A stretch of DNA of 64,000 bases from Craspedostauros australis (taxonomy: Eukaryota > Bacillariophyta > Bacillariophyceae > Mastogloiales > Achnanthaceae). The translations under genes and the position numbers were made by a program. Shown here piece after piece: positions 10,132 to 21,400 of this stretch; the first letter of the stretch is position 1; the number at the start of each line of letters is the position of its first letter. Location of the stretch: positions 1,488,001 through 1,552,000 of the forward strand of contig JAMXDE010000008.1 in the NCBI GenBank assembly GCA_026770025.1. Direction: 5' to 3'. The notes below the pieces were generated by a model. The model was not told the origin of the DNA, made no database searches, and saw nothing but the letters and a program-made list of their open reading frames with translations.

Positions 10132-12142
10132 TTTTATCGTGCGTCTGCGTCTGTGTTTTTGTGTTGGTTGTTGGTTGTTGTCGTTTTGGCAGGTTTTGAG
10201 AATTGTGAGTGGGCGCAGCAAACCTTTCGAGTTGGCTTCATTCCTGTGCGACTTGTGCCCACCAGCCAGCGCGCGAAGCATGGATTTGCACACACACAAC
10301 ACAGAAGAACAGAGAGAAAGCAGCGGAGACAGCAGCGACGATCGCAGCGAGCTTCGTTGATGCGCACGTGTCGCGTCCCAAACAACTGATGTGAGGTGGC
10401 GAGACATGATGGAGAACATTGGTGTCATTTCTGTTCCCGTCGCGTTTTTCTGCTCCGGCGTTCTCGATTGTCCACGACGCGGGCTGAAGAGAGCAGCGGT
10501 AATGGCGCTCCTTTTCGGTGACATTCCATCACAAATATGCCTCACATTCCACTATTTTTGTTCGTGGCGAAAGTTGAAGGAGGCAACAAACACGGCCCAA
10601 AACCACAAATTGCGTCCGATCCTCCGAGATGTGAGGGATCGCGCCAAAACGTTACCTTCGCCTTCCACAAAGCAGGCATCTGACGTGTCATGCACCACGC
10701 CATGACGTCAAGCGAATTTGCGAAGTACTATCCAAAACAATTCGATCGTGGCTTCACAAGAAGGGGCACAGAAGAGACCACCAACGAACGAGAACCGGCG
10801 ATCCACAAACAGCAAGGAGATGCGTCGTGCATGTCGAGTGCGTACGAGCTGACAGCAACGCCACCATCTTCGTCGCTGGCAACGACGCCGTCGCATTCCT
10901 GTCTTGCCAATGTTAATGTTAATGTTTGTGGACACTTGGCACGACCGTCAAAAAAGCTTCGCCAGAAGCAGCACAGTTGGCCACCGACACGAGAAAGAGT
11001 GGTGGAACCTGTTTGGGGCGAACCTTTGGATGCAGAGAAGACTGATGTTGCATCGCCCACTCGATTGCGTCGCTTCAGACAGCAATCGACAAAGGCATCA
11101 CCAACCTCCAACACCACACACGCGAATCTCCTGCACGCATTCAATCAGCACCCAGTATTCCTTTCATCACCATCGATATAACTCCAGCTTTCTGAGATCA
11201 ACCTGGAACCGGGTTGGTGGGATGACTCGTTCTGCTCTCCAATCGTAAGAAGACAGCATTCTACGTATGCACAGCTGCATGATCGCTACGCACCCACGCC
11301 AAATGTACCGCGCAAACGATTTCCTCGTTAGGTCAATGCAAATTGCTCTACGCTCTGCATCGCTACACACGGTAGCAAACCTGAAGACGCCGGAGAGGTA
11401 CTTGCGCTCGATGCCTGCAAGCGCGCGGTTGCCAGAGAAGGAGTGGAATTCTCCTCTTCCGGATCGTGCATAGACCGAATCATAGGTCAGAGGATGATGG
11501 CCATTGGACGACATAGGCGAAGCACGCAACTTTCACCCCGCACTTTCAGAGCTCTGACATGCAAGGGTGTGCACAATTTCAAGCTCCCAATTCCGCGCGA
11601 AATCAGTGATGCCTTGTCCTCCTCGCACTTCTGCGCACTGGCCATTTCTTGCCGGTACATACCTCCCCTTGTGCCGACGCCACAGTTGCGGATGCTGCAG
11701 AGAGGCATGATCGTGATGGTGCTGGTGGCCTCGCATGTCGTTCGTGATCTGTTCATAAAAACACGACTCATCCAAGCTAGTGCTCGTTCTTGTCGTTGTC
11801 GTTGTTGATGGCGAAGGTGTTGACGTGGTGGGTGGTGGTGAACGTGGAGGCAAACGCCGCCGTTTTCATTTACTTGAGGTTCTCATTGCCTTCGCATCGT
11901 AGCTCCTCTCGCAGCGGTCGTACCATCCCGATACTCGTACGTGTATCCGGACAGTCACCCAGCTCGCCTTCTGTTGCCCTTGTTGTGTGGTCTCTGCCGT
12001 GGCGGCATGACCAGCACAGCGACATCACGACCAACATCATCAAAATCATCCGCAAGTGGTGCGTGGCATCAACGGCAACAGCAACGTCAGCCGCAACATC
12101 AACATCAAGAGTACCAAGGAAGAGGGAACAGCAGCGGCGATT
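10132..12142. other. 2-kb region between divergent genes
   Basis: Lies between the TPR-like gene (minus) and the membrane protein gene (plus). The longest frames, 10690-11181 (plus, 163 codons) and 11167-11529 (minus, 120 codons), show no domain I recognise, and no splice pair joins them convincingly. The minus frames between 11167 and 11853 have moderately protein-like composition, so a small minus-strand gene with introns cannot be excluded. A short TTAATG repeat occurs near 10913-10924. Confidence 0.4.
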
Positions 12143-13018
12143 ATGAACGACTCAAACGATGATCCGGATTTCATCTTCGTCATCTTTGGTGGCATCGCCT
12201 TCGCTGCCGTTTGCCTCGGCTGCTGGCGCGGCATCATCATGTCTGATCTGCAGCAACGATTCGATATGCGACTGCAATCATTGAGGACGCAGGCGGACGA
12301 CGCCATGCGAGCAAGCCTCCATGCCGACGCATCCCAACCGTTGCAAGCGCATCTTCCGCAAGACCACCAACACGATCCACAGCACAGGAGCAGCCCGCCA
12401 ATGGCCGTTCCGAACTCAGGGGTGTATCGAGCATTCCGGTCACGAGCACAGGCAGGTCGCGACGGGCAGCAAATGCTGCTGGAAGGTCGGACAGCGACGC
12501 TCCAGATTCAGTTCGTCCCCATCAAGGCGCTGTCGATAAAATCGTGGCACCGTCCGGGGGACACCACTATCGTCGGCTATCGCATCACCGGCACTGGCCA
12601 TCACATCGATGGGCGCGTGGAGATCATCGAGGGCTCCGTGTGCTTGGATGGTAGCAATGCCTGGTGGGTGGAAAGAAACCTCAGGATAAAGTACCGCAAC
12701 AGCCGCATAGGTTCGTGTGGTCAATTCAATTTCCACACCAACGAATTCCAAGGTCAGCACTTTTCGAACTACTTGCCGAGGTCGCCTCTGAATATCTTTT
12801 CGAGGAAGCTCGGTGCTCTTGGTACCTACGATCGCTTCGAATACGACGGTCCCCCCACAACCGAGTCGAGAAATGACAATGTTGATGATGACAACGATGG
12901 TGTTGGTACTGCGGATCGGGCAGCCAACGCGAACGACACAAGGGAGGCTCCACACCATTTACGCTTGGACGCTGCCCAAGAGGCTCCGAAAGACTACGTG
13001 CCGCCTCCAATCTCTTGA
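12143..13018 (+). CDS. Single-pass membrane protein of unknown function
   Basis: 291 residues from the first in-frame ATG at 12143; the frame is open upstream but has no ATG there. An N-terminal hydrophobic helix at about residues 10-32 (FIFVIFGGIAFAAVCLGCW) looks like a signal anchor. After a His/Gln-rich linker comes a compact beta-rich domain at about 120-255: it begins after MLLEGRTATLQIQF and contains a DGRVEIIEGSVCLDG segment followed by AWWVERN, then GQFNFHTNEFQGQHFSNY. The pattern of G-x-G-x-x-I-D-G-R followed by I-x-E-G and A-W-W-x-E recurs in diatom proteins that I remember only as unknowns. The tail is Asp-rich. No enzyme motif is visible. Confidence 0.7.
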   Translation: MNDSNDDPDFIFVIFGGIAFAAVCLGCWRGIIMSDLQQRFDMRLQSLRTQADDAMRASLHADASQPLQAHLPQDHQHDPQHRSSPPMAVPNSGVYRAFRSRAQAGRDGQQMLLEGRTATLQIQFVPIKALSIKSWHRPGDTTIVGYRITGTGHHIDGRVEIIEGSVCLDGSNAWWVERNLRIKYRNSRIGSCGQFNFHTNEFQGQHFSNYLPRSPLNIFSRKLGALGTYDRFEYDGPPTTESRNDNVDDDNDGVGTADRAANANDTREAPHHLRLDAAQEAPKDYVPPPIS

Positions 13019-13348
13019 TCATTTGTGCCATGCTGGGAGGTCGGCGCTCACTACACTTCAATGCAATGCGATGCAGTAATAGATATAGTAGAACTCCTCT
13101 CTAGTTGGCAGAGTAGTAGATTTCGTGTTGTCTCCAATCCACCAAAAGGAGCTTTGCAGCCTACACGTGACGTCATCAGCGAACACGTCCCGAATCCAAA
13201 GCTCGACACGAACCACTGGTTCTTTCCTCTCCAGCAAGAAGATTTTGTAGTCTTCCCTCACACCCATCACACCCATCACCACCATCACCACCACCACCAC
13301 AAGTATCATCATCGTCAATATAGTACCAAGAGACCCAAGCGACGGATC
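13019..13348. other. Leader region of the MFSD6-like gene with CAC/CAT repeats
   Basis: The frame of the next gene is open here without a better start. A run of CACCAT and CACCAC units lies at 13260-13300, about 50 bases before the ATG at 13349. The region probably includes the 3' end of the upstream gene and the promoter or 5' leader of the transporter. Confidence 0.5.
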
Positions 13349-15214
13349 ATGCTGGGCACGCAGTGGTTTTCACGTCCACGATGCCTCTACGCTGTCATCT
13401 TCGCGCTGATCTCGGTCACAGGAGGCAGGTTCCTCGCCCCATTCTTGGAGCATGAGGGACATCTTTCCGAAGGCGACATAGGGACGGTGCTCGCGGCGCA
13501 GAAGTGCATGAGCACGCTGTCCGGATCCCTTGGTGGTGCGCTGGCCGACCGGTTGGAACGGAGGTACCCATGCAGAGGACGTGCCTTCGTTCTGATGGTC
13601 GGTTCCACTGCGGGCACGCTCGTCTTCCTCTTGCTGGGCATGCATCAGCTGTTCCCGGCATCCCCCTTCTTTCGCTGCGATGCATGGTTCATCCTGCTGC
13701 GATGCTGCTACTCCCTCAGCATGTCGCTCGTCTTCCCCGTCATGGATGGCATGACGCTGTCCTTCATGCAGCAGGAGCAGCAGCAACGACCGTCATCGTC
13801 ATCGTCATCGTCATCTGGTGACTTTGGGAAGGAACGGTTGTACGGCGCCGTTTCGTGGGCTGCGATGCATCTCATCATTGGGCCGCTCATGGATAGGACG
13901 AATCCCAACGACGGATTCACTGTCTTTTACCCGCTGGCCGTTCTCGTTCTGGTAATCACCATCACGACTGTGGTGCTTCATGTCCGATCACAGACAACTC
14001 ATCGCCACCATCGAATCAAGCATCGATCGAGTGACATCATGACGCCTGATATTGATGTTAATGATGATGTTGATTGCGACCGCAGTGCCTTGGAGAGCCC
14101 TGGCAGAAGTGCCAATTCGTGGGGAGAGGACGATGGCGGTGCGACCAAAGCCTCTCTCAGCTGCAGCGAAGGCGCCAATGCCGATACATGCGCAATGGGC
14201 CGTCTATCGTTAGATACCGAACCAAATTATGGCGACGGCGACGGTATCATCAAAGACCGATCCTCGAGTCCATCAATGAAGCATAATACTGGCATGTTGT
14301 CTCTGCAGTCAACAGCGCAAACAGCAGCCGCAGAATCAGCAGCGGCGGAAGCATCGGCAACAACAAGCTTCACGCAATGGAACATTCTCAGGATCCTGAC
14401 AGGCACGACCCTCTCATCGTGCTTGCTTTTTGGCATTTTCTGCATGGCATTCGGTCAAGTCGTCGTCGAAAGCCTGGTATTCCTGTACTTCGAGTTCTTG
14501 GGCAGCTCCTACACCATGATGGGTATCACGGTGCTGCTCACGGTGGCGCTGGAAATTCCCATTTTCCAGATTGCACCCAGACTGCTGGAATGGCTGGGCA
14601 CGGAACGAATGTTCCTGCTGGGTGCTGCTGCCTACATCGTTCGCGTGATTGGGTATTCCATCATCCCAACGGGCCAAATCGTGCTGGTGCTTGTCTTCGA
14701 ACCCCTGCATGGAGTCACGTACGCGTGCGTGTTGACGGCGACCATGGAGTACGCGGCCAAGCTGGTGCCGACGGGGTACGAAGCGACCGGGCAAGGCCTT
14801 GTCTCGATGATCCGCGGGATTAGTTCCATCTTGGGGTTGCTGTGGGGTGGGTACGGCAGCGCGGTGATCGGGCCGCGTTTGATGTACAGGGTAACGGCGC
14901 TGGTTGTGCTGCTTGGGTGTGCACCGTTGACTCTCCTGGCCATCTTCCCTTCTGGATGGGTCACATCCTACTCACAGCTGCGCCAAACACCACTCGCAAG
15001 GGCCTCAAGCAGCGAGGCTGGCGACAGCCCATATTGTGACGATGACGACAATGCTCATGCAAATACTATTAGTAGTAGCACGGGTATGCTCGCATCAAAT
15101 GCTGATGCTTGCGGTGACGACGACGACGACGACGACGCAAATGATGTCGTAACCTCCAAATCAATACGCGGACAACAATCGCATGATGCGGATGGCGACA
15201 TCCAGTTGGTATAG
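13349..15214 (+). CDS. MFS transporter, MFSD6/LacY-like
   Basis: 621 residues from the ATG at 13349. Two six-helix halves are visible: residues 1-200 (helices at about 10-30, 45-65, 75-95, 105-128, 160-180, 185-200) and about 350-555. The N-terminal half carries GGALADRLERR, a variant of the MFS loop 2-3 motif, and ERLYGAVSWAAMHLIIGPLMD, the R-L-(Y/W)-G-A-(I/V)-x-W pattern of the MFS_1_like/MFSD6 group. The C-half contains EPLHGVTYACVLTATMEYAA, also typical of that group. Between the halves is a long loop (~200-345) of His-, Asp- and Ser-rich low complexity, and the tail has six consecutive Asp. The substrate cannot be told from sequence. The gene converges on the peptidase gene, 153 bases away. 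Confidence 0.85.
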   Translation: MLGTQWFSRPRCLYAVIFALISVTGGRFLAPFLEHEGHLSEGDIGTVLAAQKCMSTLSGSLGGALADRLERRYPCRGRAFVLMVGSTAGTLVFLLLGMHQLFPASPFFRCDAWFILLRCCYSLSMSLVFPVMDGMTLSFMQQEQQQRPSSSSSSSSGDFGKERLYGAVSWAAMHLIIGPLMDRTNPNDGFTVFYPLAVLVLVITITTVVLHVRSQTTHRHHRIKHRSSDIMTPDIDVNDDVDCDRSALESPGRSANSWGEDDGGATKASLSCSEGANADTCAMGRLSLDTEPNYGDGDGIIKDRSSSPSMKHNTGMLSLQSTAQTAAAESAAAEASATTSFTQWNILRILTGTTLSSCLLFGIFCMAFGQVVVESLVFLYFEFLGSSYTMMGITVLLTVALEIPIFQIAPRLLEWLGTERMFLLGAAAYIVRVIGYSIIPTGQIVLVLVFEPLHGVTYACVLTATMEYAAKLVPTGYEATGQGLVSMIRGISSILGLLWGGYGSAVIGPRLMYRVTALVVLLGCAPLTLLAIFPSGWVTSYSQLRQTPLARASSSEAGDSPYCDDDDNAHANTISSSTGMLASNADACGDDDDDDDANDVVTSKSIRGQQSHDADGDIQLV

Positions 15215-15367
15215 AGGACTCGGAATCATTCCTAACTTCCACTCGTACTCCGGCGAATCCCCAATGTATGTATAGTATTATTACAGCATCCAGCTTCCAA
15301 CATGCAGTACATAATTCTCGAGCATTACTATTACGTAGGCATGCATGGCACGTGCCCTGTCTAGCTA

Positions 15368-17953
15368 CTACTCCTTCATCAGGCCCTTCTTCTTGAGCAT
15401 GTATGTGATATCAGGGTCACGTCCTCGGAACTGACGGAACAGCTCATCTGGTGCCACAGTGTTGCCCGCGCTGTAAATGAACTTCCTCGCCTTCTCGGAC
15501 GTTTCGGAATCGAAAATATCTCCAGACTCCTTGAATGCCCCGAAGGCGTCGGCATCCAGCACCTCGGCCCAAAGGTAGACGTAGTATCCCGCTGCGTACC
15601 CCTCGGTGGCAAACAGATGAGCGAAGTGCGCTGGTCTGTGACGCATCACGATGCCCTGCGGCATGCCCAATCGAGCCAGCTCCGCCTTTTCGAAATCCAC
15701 CAAATCGAACGTCTCATCGGAGTAATCGCTTTGGGAATGCAAGGCCATGTCCATCAACGCACACGCCGTGTACTCGATGGTCTCGAATCCTTGATTGAAG
15801 AATTCGGCGGCCTTGAGCTTGTCCAGCAGGTGTCCTGGGATTGCCTCTCCAGTCTGGTAATGGCCGGCGAACTCTTCCAACACGGAGCGCTGCTCAAACC
15901 AGTGCTCCATCAACTGAGACGGGAGCTCGACGAAATCCCGAAGGACGTTGGTGGATGCCAGCGTGCCGTACGTGGCATCCGAGAGCATGCCGTGATGGCC
16001 GTGGCCGAATTCATGGAAGAGCGTCGTGGAGTCTGAATTCATGAAATCATGTAAAGCATGATGATGAGGCACGAATTCGTATGTACAAGCGACACCGAGT
16101 GTGCCGTCCCATGCCATAGCGGATGGAGCGACAGAAGAGGAATGCGTGAGAGGCGAAAGACGAATGGAAATACTCTGGTCCAAGTACTCGCAGGTTGTCT
16201 GAAGTGTACGAAGCACGTATGGCGATCCATTGACCAATCATGCATGGAACAGCGCAGTGCAGGCATTTGCATCGAACTCACCATCAAATCCAAGCAACGT
16301 CGTGCTGCTTCCTTTGGCCAAGTTGTTGTTGTTGCAAACGATCGGAATGCCTTCCATTGCATCTTCATCTGGTCCCAAGTTCTTGGTCTGAGATCGCAGT
16401 TCCGACATCCACGCTCCGCTTCCCTTGAACGGGCGAGCGAAGTTGTCATGCAGGAAGATGGCGACCAAATCTCCGCTCTTGCGAACTTCGAACACGTCGA
16501 CGTCGGGATGGTAGGCCTGGATGTCGTTGCGTGGCACGTATTCCAGACCGAACAGCTTGTTGGACACGGCGAACATGGACTTGCGGACAGAATCCAAGCT
16601 CAGGTACGGTTTCAACACGCTTTCGTCGAAGTCGTACTTCTCCTTTCGGACCTTCTCCGCGACGAAGCGCCAATCCCACGGCTCGACGGTGCCGCTCTCT
16701 CCGAAATCCAGGCCGTGCTGCTGAACGTACTCCTCCAGCGCCTTGCGTTCTTCATCTGCGGATACTTTGGCACGATTCCAAACGTTCTCGAGAAGCTCCA
16801 TGACGGCCTCCGGCGTTTTCGCCATGCGGTCCACGCACTGGTACTCCGCGAACGACTCGAATCCGTGCAGGGCGGCCTGTCGTTGTCGCAGCTGCAAGAT
16901 CTTGCGCGCGATGGTCAAATTGTCACGCTCTGCGTTGAGCTGACCGCGGTTGGTCCACGCCTCCCATGCCTCCTTGCGCAGGGCGCGGTTGGGGCAGTAC
17001 ATGAGGAACGGTTCCACGGAAGAGCGGCTCAAGGTGATGACGTACTCGTCGTCGCCTGTCTTGTTGCGGTCCGTCGCGGCCTGCTTGGCCGCTTCCACCA
17101 AGGAATCCGGACAATCCTCCAAATCCTTCGGCGAGACGATGAGCTCGTACTCGGACTCGTCCTTCATGATGTTCTGCTGGAACTTGGTCGTCAACGTGGC
17201 GAGCTCCGCCTTGATGGACGCGTACTCCTCTTGCTGCTTGCCATCGAAGTGTGCGCCGGCGCGTTTGAAATTCATGTGGATGCGTTCCACCAGACGCAGC
17301 TGCTCGGGCGTCAAGGAGAGGCTGTCGCGCTGCTCGTGGATCGCATCGATCTTGTCGAAGAGACCAGGCAGCATGTAGGTCCTGCTGAAGTGCTTGCTGA
17401 GGATGGGGGACATCTTCGTCTGCACGGCCTGCAGCTCGTCGGTGTTGACGGAGCTGCAGAGGTTGCTGTAGACGGCGGACACCTTTCCCAGCAGCGAGCC
17501 GCTGCGATCGTACACTTGGACGACGTTCTCGAAGGTGGGGCTTTCCGCGCTGTCCACGATGGCTTGCAGGTCCTCCAAATGGCGCTTCATGCCCTCGGCA
17601 AGGGCAGGTTCGAAGTGCTCAGTGAGGATGTCACCGAAGGGCGGCATGCGGAAAGGCTGCGACGACCAATCCGAAAGCAGCGGGTTGCCGCCATTCTGAG
17701 GGCTGTCATCTGTGACCGCCATGTTTGCGCAGCTGTCTGCGGACGAAGTCGAGGCCGAAAAGCTGGCCGTGCCGCTGCTGAACACTCTGTTGCCTGAAGC
17801 CGGCAGCGAAGGATTGGACGAGGAAGCAAAGGCCGCTGCGGATGAGAACAACAGCGAGGATCGACCTGGGGCAAAGCCGCTTGCTCGGGATACGTTCGTT
17901 GCTGCGATGGCGGTGATGGACGTCCAGAACCTCGTTGAGAATGACAAGCGCAT
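15368..17953 (-). CDS. M3 family oligopeptidase / peptidyl-dipeptidase Dcp-like, probably organellar
   Basis: Two exons, 17953-16282 and 16032-15368, give 778 residues. The intron (249 bases) begins GTGAGT and ends TTCAG; splicing restores LLGFDDSTTLF directly before the zinc motif HEFGH (residues 564-568), with the third ligand Glu in FVELPSQ (593). The downstream GYAAGYYVYLW segment is the M3 substrate-binding motif. The combination TLASTNVLRDFVELPSQ resembles bacterial Dcp more than OpdA or thimet peptidase. Such zinc enzymes degrade short peptides, including cleaved targeting peptides in plant organelles (family knowledge). The first ~85 residues are Ser/Ala-rich and precede the bacterial-type start; ASGFAP at about residues 24-29 follows a modestly hydrophobic stretch, which fits a diatom plastid bipartite signal but could also be mitochondrial. 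Confidence 0.9.
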
Positions 17954-18463
17954 GCTTCCGACACGATGTCAAGGAATCAAATGCGCAATCAAGGACAGTA
18001 TTACAATATTATGATGCTATTATATGAACCGTGAGGGTGAGCATCAGCACGACTATGATGACGAACAGCGCTTCTGGGTGTGGGTACGGATGCGGACGAA
18101 TGCAGGATTCAGCGTTTTGTTGACACCTCCAGCAGATGTGGAAAGAACATGGGCGAAGAAAGATCGCATCACCAAAGCTCGTTTTGGGATGCGTGGCGTC
18201 ATAAAAGACCATAATTGAAATGCAAAAAGTCGCCAAATCAAAAACAACAACAGAAATACGACGAATTCATCAATATTTCTGACTGTCTCAGTCTACAATC
18301 ATGTGTGTAGAAAGTAATCCACAACCCAAACTAATATGTATCACTCTTCGGTGTGCCCGATCTCAGGCTAAGCATCTACACACGATTGATTCGACGTCAA
18401 CGCGACGCTCTCCGTCGTTTCGTCCATCGGCAGCACAGCCCTGGCCACCTTGGGAGAGTGCTG
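17954..18463. other. Intergenic, 5' of the peptidase and 3' of ATPase copy A
   Basis: About 500 bases between two minus-strand genes, moderately AT-rich around 17990-18300. No gene, repeat or terminator is recognised. Confidence 0.5.
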
Positions 18464-21400
18464 TCAGGTTGGATGCCAACTCTTCACGTATCGGGGTCGA
18501 GATTGGCGGATGAGGTCGACCTTCAACAGGCATCCCCATGCGTGGTAGTGCTTCAACGCCTGCTCCAAGTATTGCTTGATCGTATCATCGGAAACGACAC
18601 CATTGGGATGGCGGGCATCGCCATTGTTTCGCCTGTGCTTGGCTCCCGCCTGCTCCTTGCTTCGGATGAGGTGCTCCGCAGCGAGCTCGTAGCCGAGCGC
18701 AACAATCTGAATGGATGATTCTTCGAGTGCTACTTGGATGGCTGTTTCGTACGCTCCCAGTACCTTGTGGATAAGACGGGGATCCCCCTTGTTATCTGAC
18801 AGTGATCGATCTTCTGCTTCCAATAGCAGCTTGCAGAGACGAAGGCCATTTCCCTTCTTCTGGACGATGTCTTGGAGGGTGGTCAGCTGCGCACGGAGCT
18901 TTCGCCTGTACATCCGCTTCTTCGTTTTCCTGTACATGGCGGATGCTGTCAAGCCTGTCATGTAGAAGCGATCTTGCCTCACGATGTACGCTTCGTTGTT
19001 ATCGCCAACATTGCGAAAGATTCTCATCAGCCGGTATGCCGCCTCGTACTGCTCGCCATAGTACGCCACACAGGCAACGGTGAAGGAGTCCAACTTCAGC
19101 TCGTACTGCTGTGAAGGCTCTGGTGGATCGTTCTCCAGGTCTCTCATTGACTGGACCTCGATGCGTGCCCAATCTACCTTCTCGACTCCGCTCAGAGAAT
19201 TCGCGAGCCGAAGGTAGGAGTGGGAAACCTCATCCATCGAAGCGACCCGGTACATCCGAGACTGCTGCAGTGTGTGGTTGACGCTTTCCCTCAGCTCCTC
19301 CAAGGTGCAGTCCTGGAAGTATAGCGCCCCGAAGCGGCACTGCAGCATTCGAAGACCCAGCTCAAAATCACCCGCCTGCATTGAGCGGTAGTGCGCTTGG
19401 AGCACAAGTTGATCGATTTCTTCCTTTGGCAGGCTGTACCGATAGACATATTCGATCGCACCGATGTTCACCAGCCCGACAAAGGTGTCGCTGTGTATCA
19501 TGTCCTGCATCCGCTGCGTGATGTTAGTACACCGCATTGCTGACGCATAATCGCCCATCACATCGCCAAAGAGCATACCAAAGCCATTGAAGCCAATCAC
19601 GGATGCTTCGCATATGCCATACTTGATCGTCATCTTGACTAGCTTGCATGTTTGCACCATCCATGAAATAGGATCATCGACCATGATCGATCGATGTCCA
19701 AGTTCGCAACCAATCTGCATGGCGACATCCATTCGATAGTTATCCATCAAGGGCAATCCCAAGATCTCTTCATCCGTGTGCCTCTTCACGTAAGACTTGA
19801 TCTTCAGCATATCCCTCAGGATGTGCAAAGGATAAAAGCGACGAGGAAATACATGAAGCATGTGGAGCACGTTCATACTAAGTGACAACGACTCTGCGTG
19901 CTTGTTCTCTCGTCCCAGAGCACGCGCCATCAAGAGATACGTCTGCAGCTTCTCATCCAGCGTCATCGCCCTATCAATCACCTCATTGCCGAGCTTGTAT
20001 CCAACCTCGAAGCGACCAAGGGACAACTCAACCTCTGTTCTTACTTGGCACAGCCGAAGAGCGACGTTGTAGTGGTCATCCCATGGATTCCGGACACGCT
20101 TCAATGAATTGGATGCCTTGTGCAGATAGCTGGCAGCGGAAGCAAGAGCAGCCATCTGCAGCGCCTTCTCTCCGACGCGCAGGTTCATGGCGACCGAGAA
20201 CATGTGATCCTTGGTTTGGACGCTGTTGAGATGGTCTGCCGCGACGAAGAGCAGTGTGTCATCTTGTTGCGGCGAATGTGGATGGTATTGTGTGGAATAG
20301 TCTATTTTGGAGTATTCTTGAGGGTCCTCCATTTGCAGTGGTTCCACGTTGGCCTTGCCACCTTCAGGAGAACCTTGATGATCACCTTGATGATCACCTT
20401 GATGAGCATCTTGATGAGCATCTTGATGGTCGATGCCAAGGCCTGTGTGATCGATTTCTTGTGCTTGCGTGTACAGATCGAGGAGGCAATGGCCAATCCT
20501 CACCCTCAGCTTGTCCCTGACCTCGCCGTATGGAATGAGTCCGTATGCGGCCTGTTGGATGCGATCATGAGCGAACTGGTATCTGTGCTTGGCAGTGGTG
20601 GACTTGATGATGAGCCGTTCGGTGATGGCCTGTTGAAGGATTGACATCACCTTGGATTGGGTCCATGCGGATGCGGATACGCTTGATGAGGCATGCGCCC
20701 GTTCGCGATCCAGTACCTTGTGGAGAGTGGAGAGATCAAAACGAGCCCGGATGTATGATGCGACCGACAACACATGCTGCACATCATCTGACAGCTGTTT
20801 CAGCTGACTCTCAATGGCAGCAACGATGTTGTCACTGATGGGAAGATCATGATCGTCGTCTTCGTCGTCATCGCCGTCGCCGTCGCCATCGTCTTGGCCG
20901 TCACCGAAGGCGCTGGTGGTGCCGAAGCCAACTCGCGTGTTGGTGTTGGTGTTGCGGTTCTTGTTCTTGTTCTTCGTTGGCAGGTTCCACTCCCACATGA
21001 AGGTGATGCGGCTGAACACGATGATGTTCTTGCACTTCAGCTCTTCGATGGCTTGGAGCGTGAAGAAGACATTGCCATGAGTCTTCTTGTAGAGCTTCTT
21101 CGTGAGGACGAGCAGATCGGGATCATCCTGTGGACGATCGAACATGTCGGACAGCCAGTGCGCCGTGTCATCGAGTGAGAGGTTGGCGATGGTGATTTGT
21201 TCGAGGTGCGGTCGTTGTTGTGATTGTTGTTGTGACTGCTCCTGCCCTTGGTTCTGCTGGTTCTGATCGCTGACGATGCGCCCTGCTTCACTCGATCTCC
21301 CATCATTCCCATGACCACCCATAGTATCCTTATCGACGGTATCATCATGTGATACCAATCGATCCAGGAATGAGGTCCTCAACGCTGCATCTGCTTGCAG

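Noticed and set aside
10690-11181. 163-codon plus frame
   Set aside because: Low-complexity Ser/Thr/Pro composition without a domain; cannot be distinguished from chance.
12056-12142. Earlier start of the 12143 gene
   Set aside because: The only upstream candidate is GTG, not an expected start for a nuclear gene of this kind.
16058-17797. 579-codon plus-strand frame opposite the peptidase
   Set aside because: Mirror of the M3 peptidase exon; no similarity to known folds.
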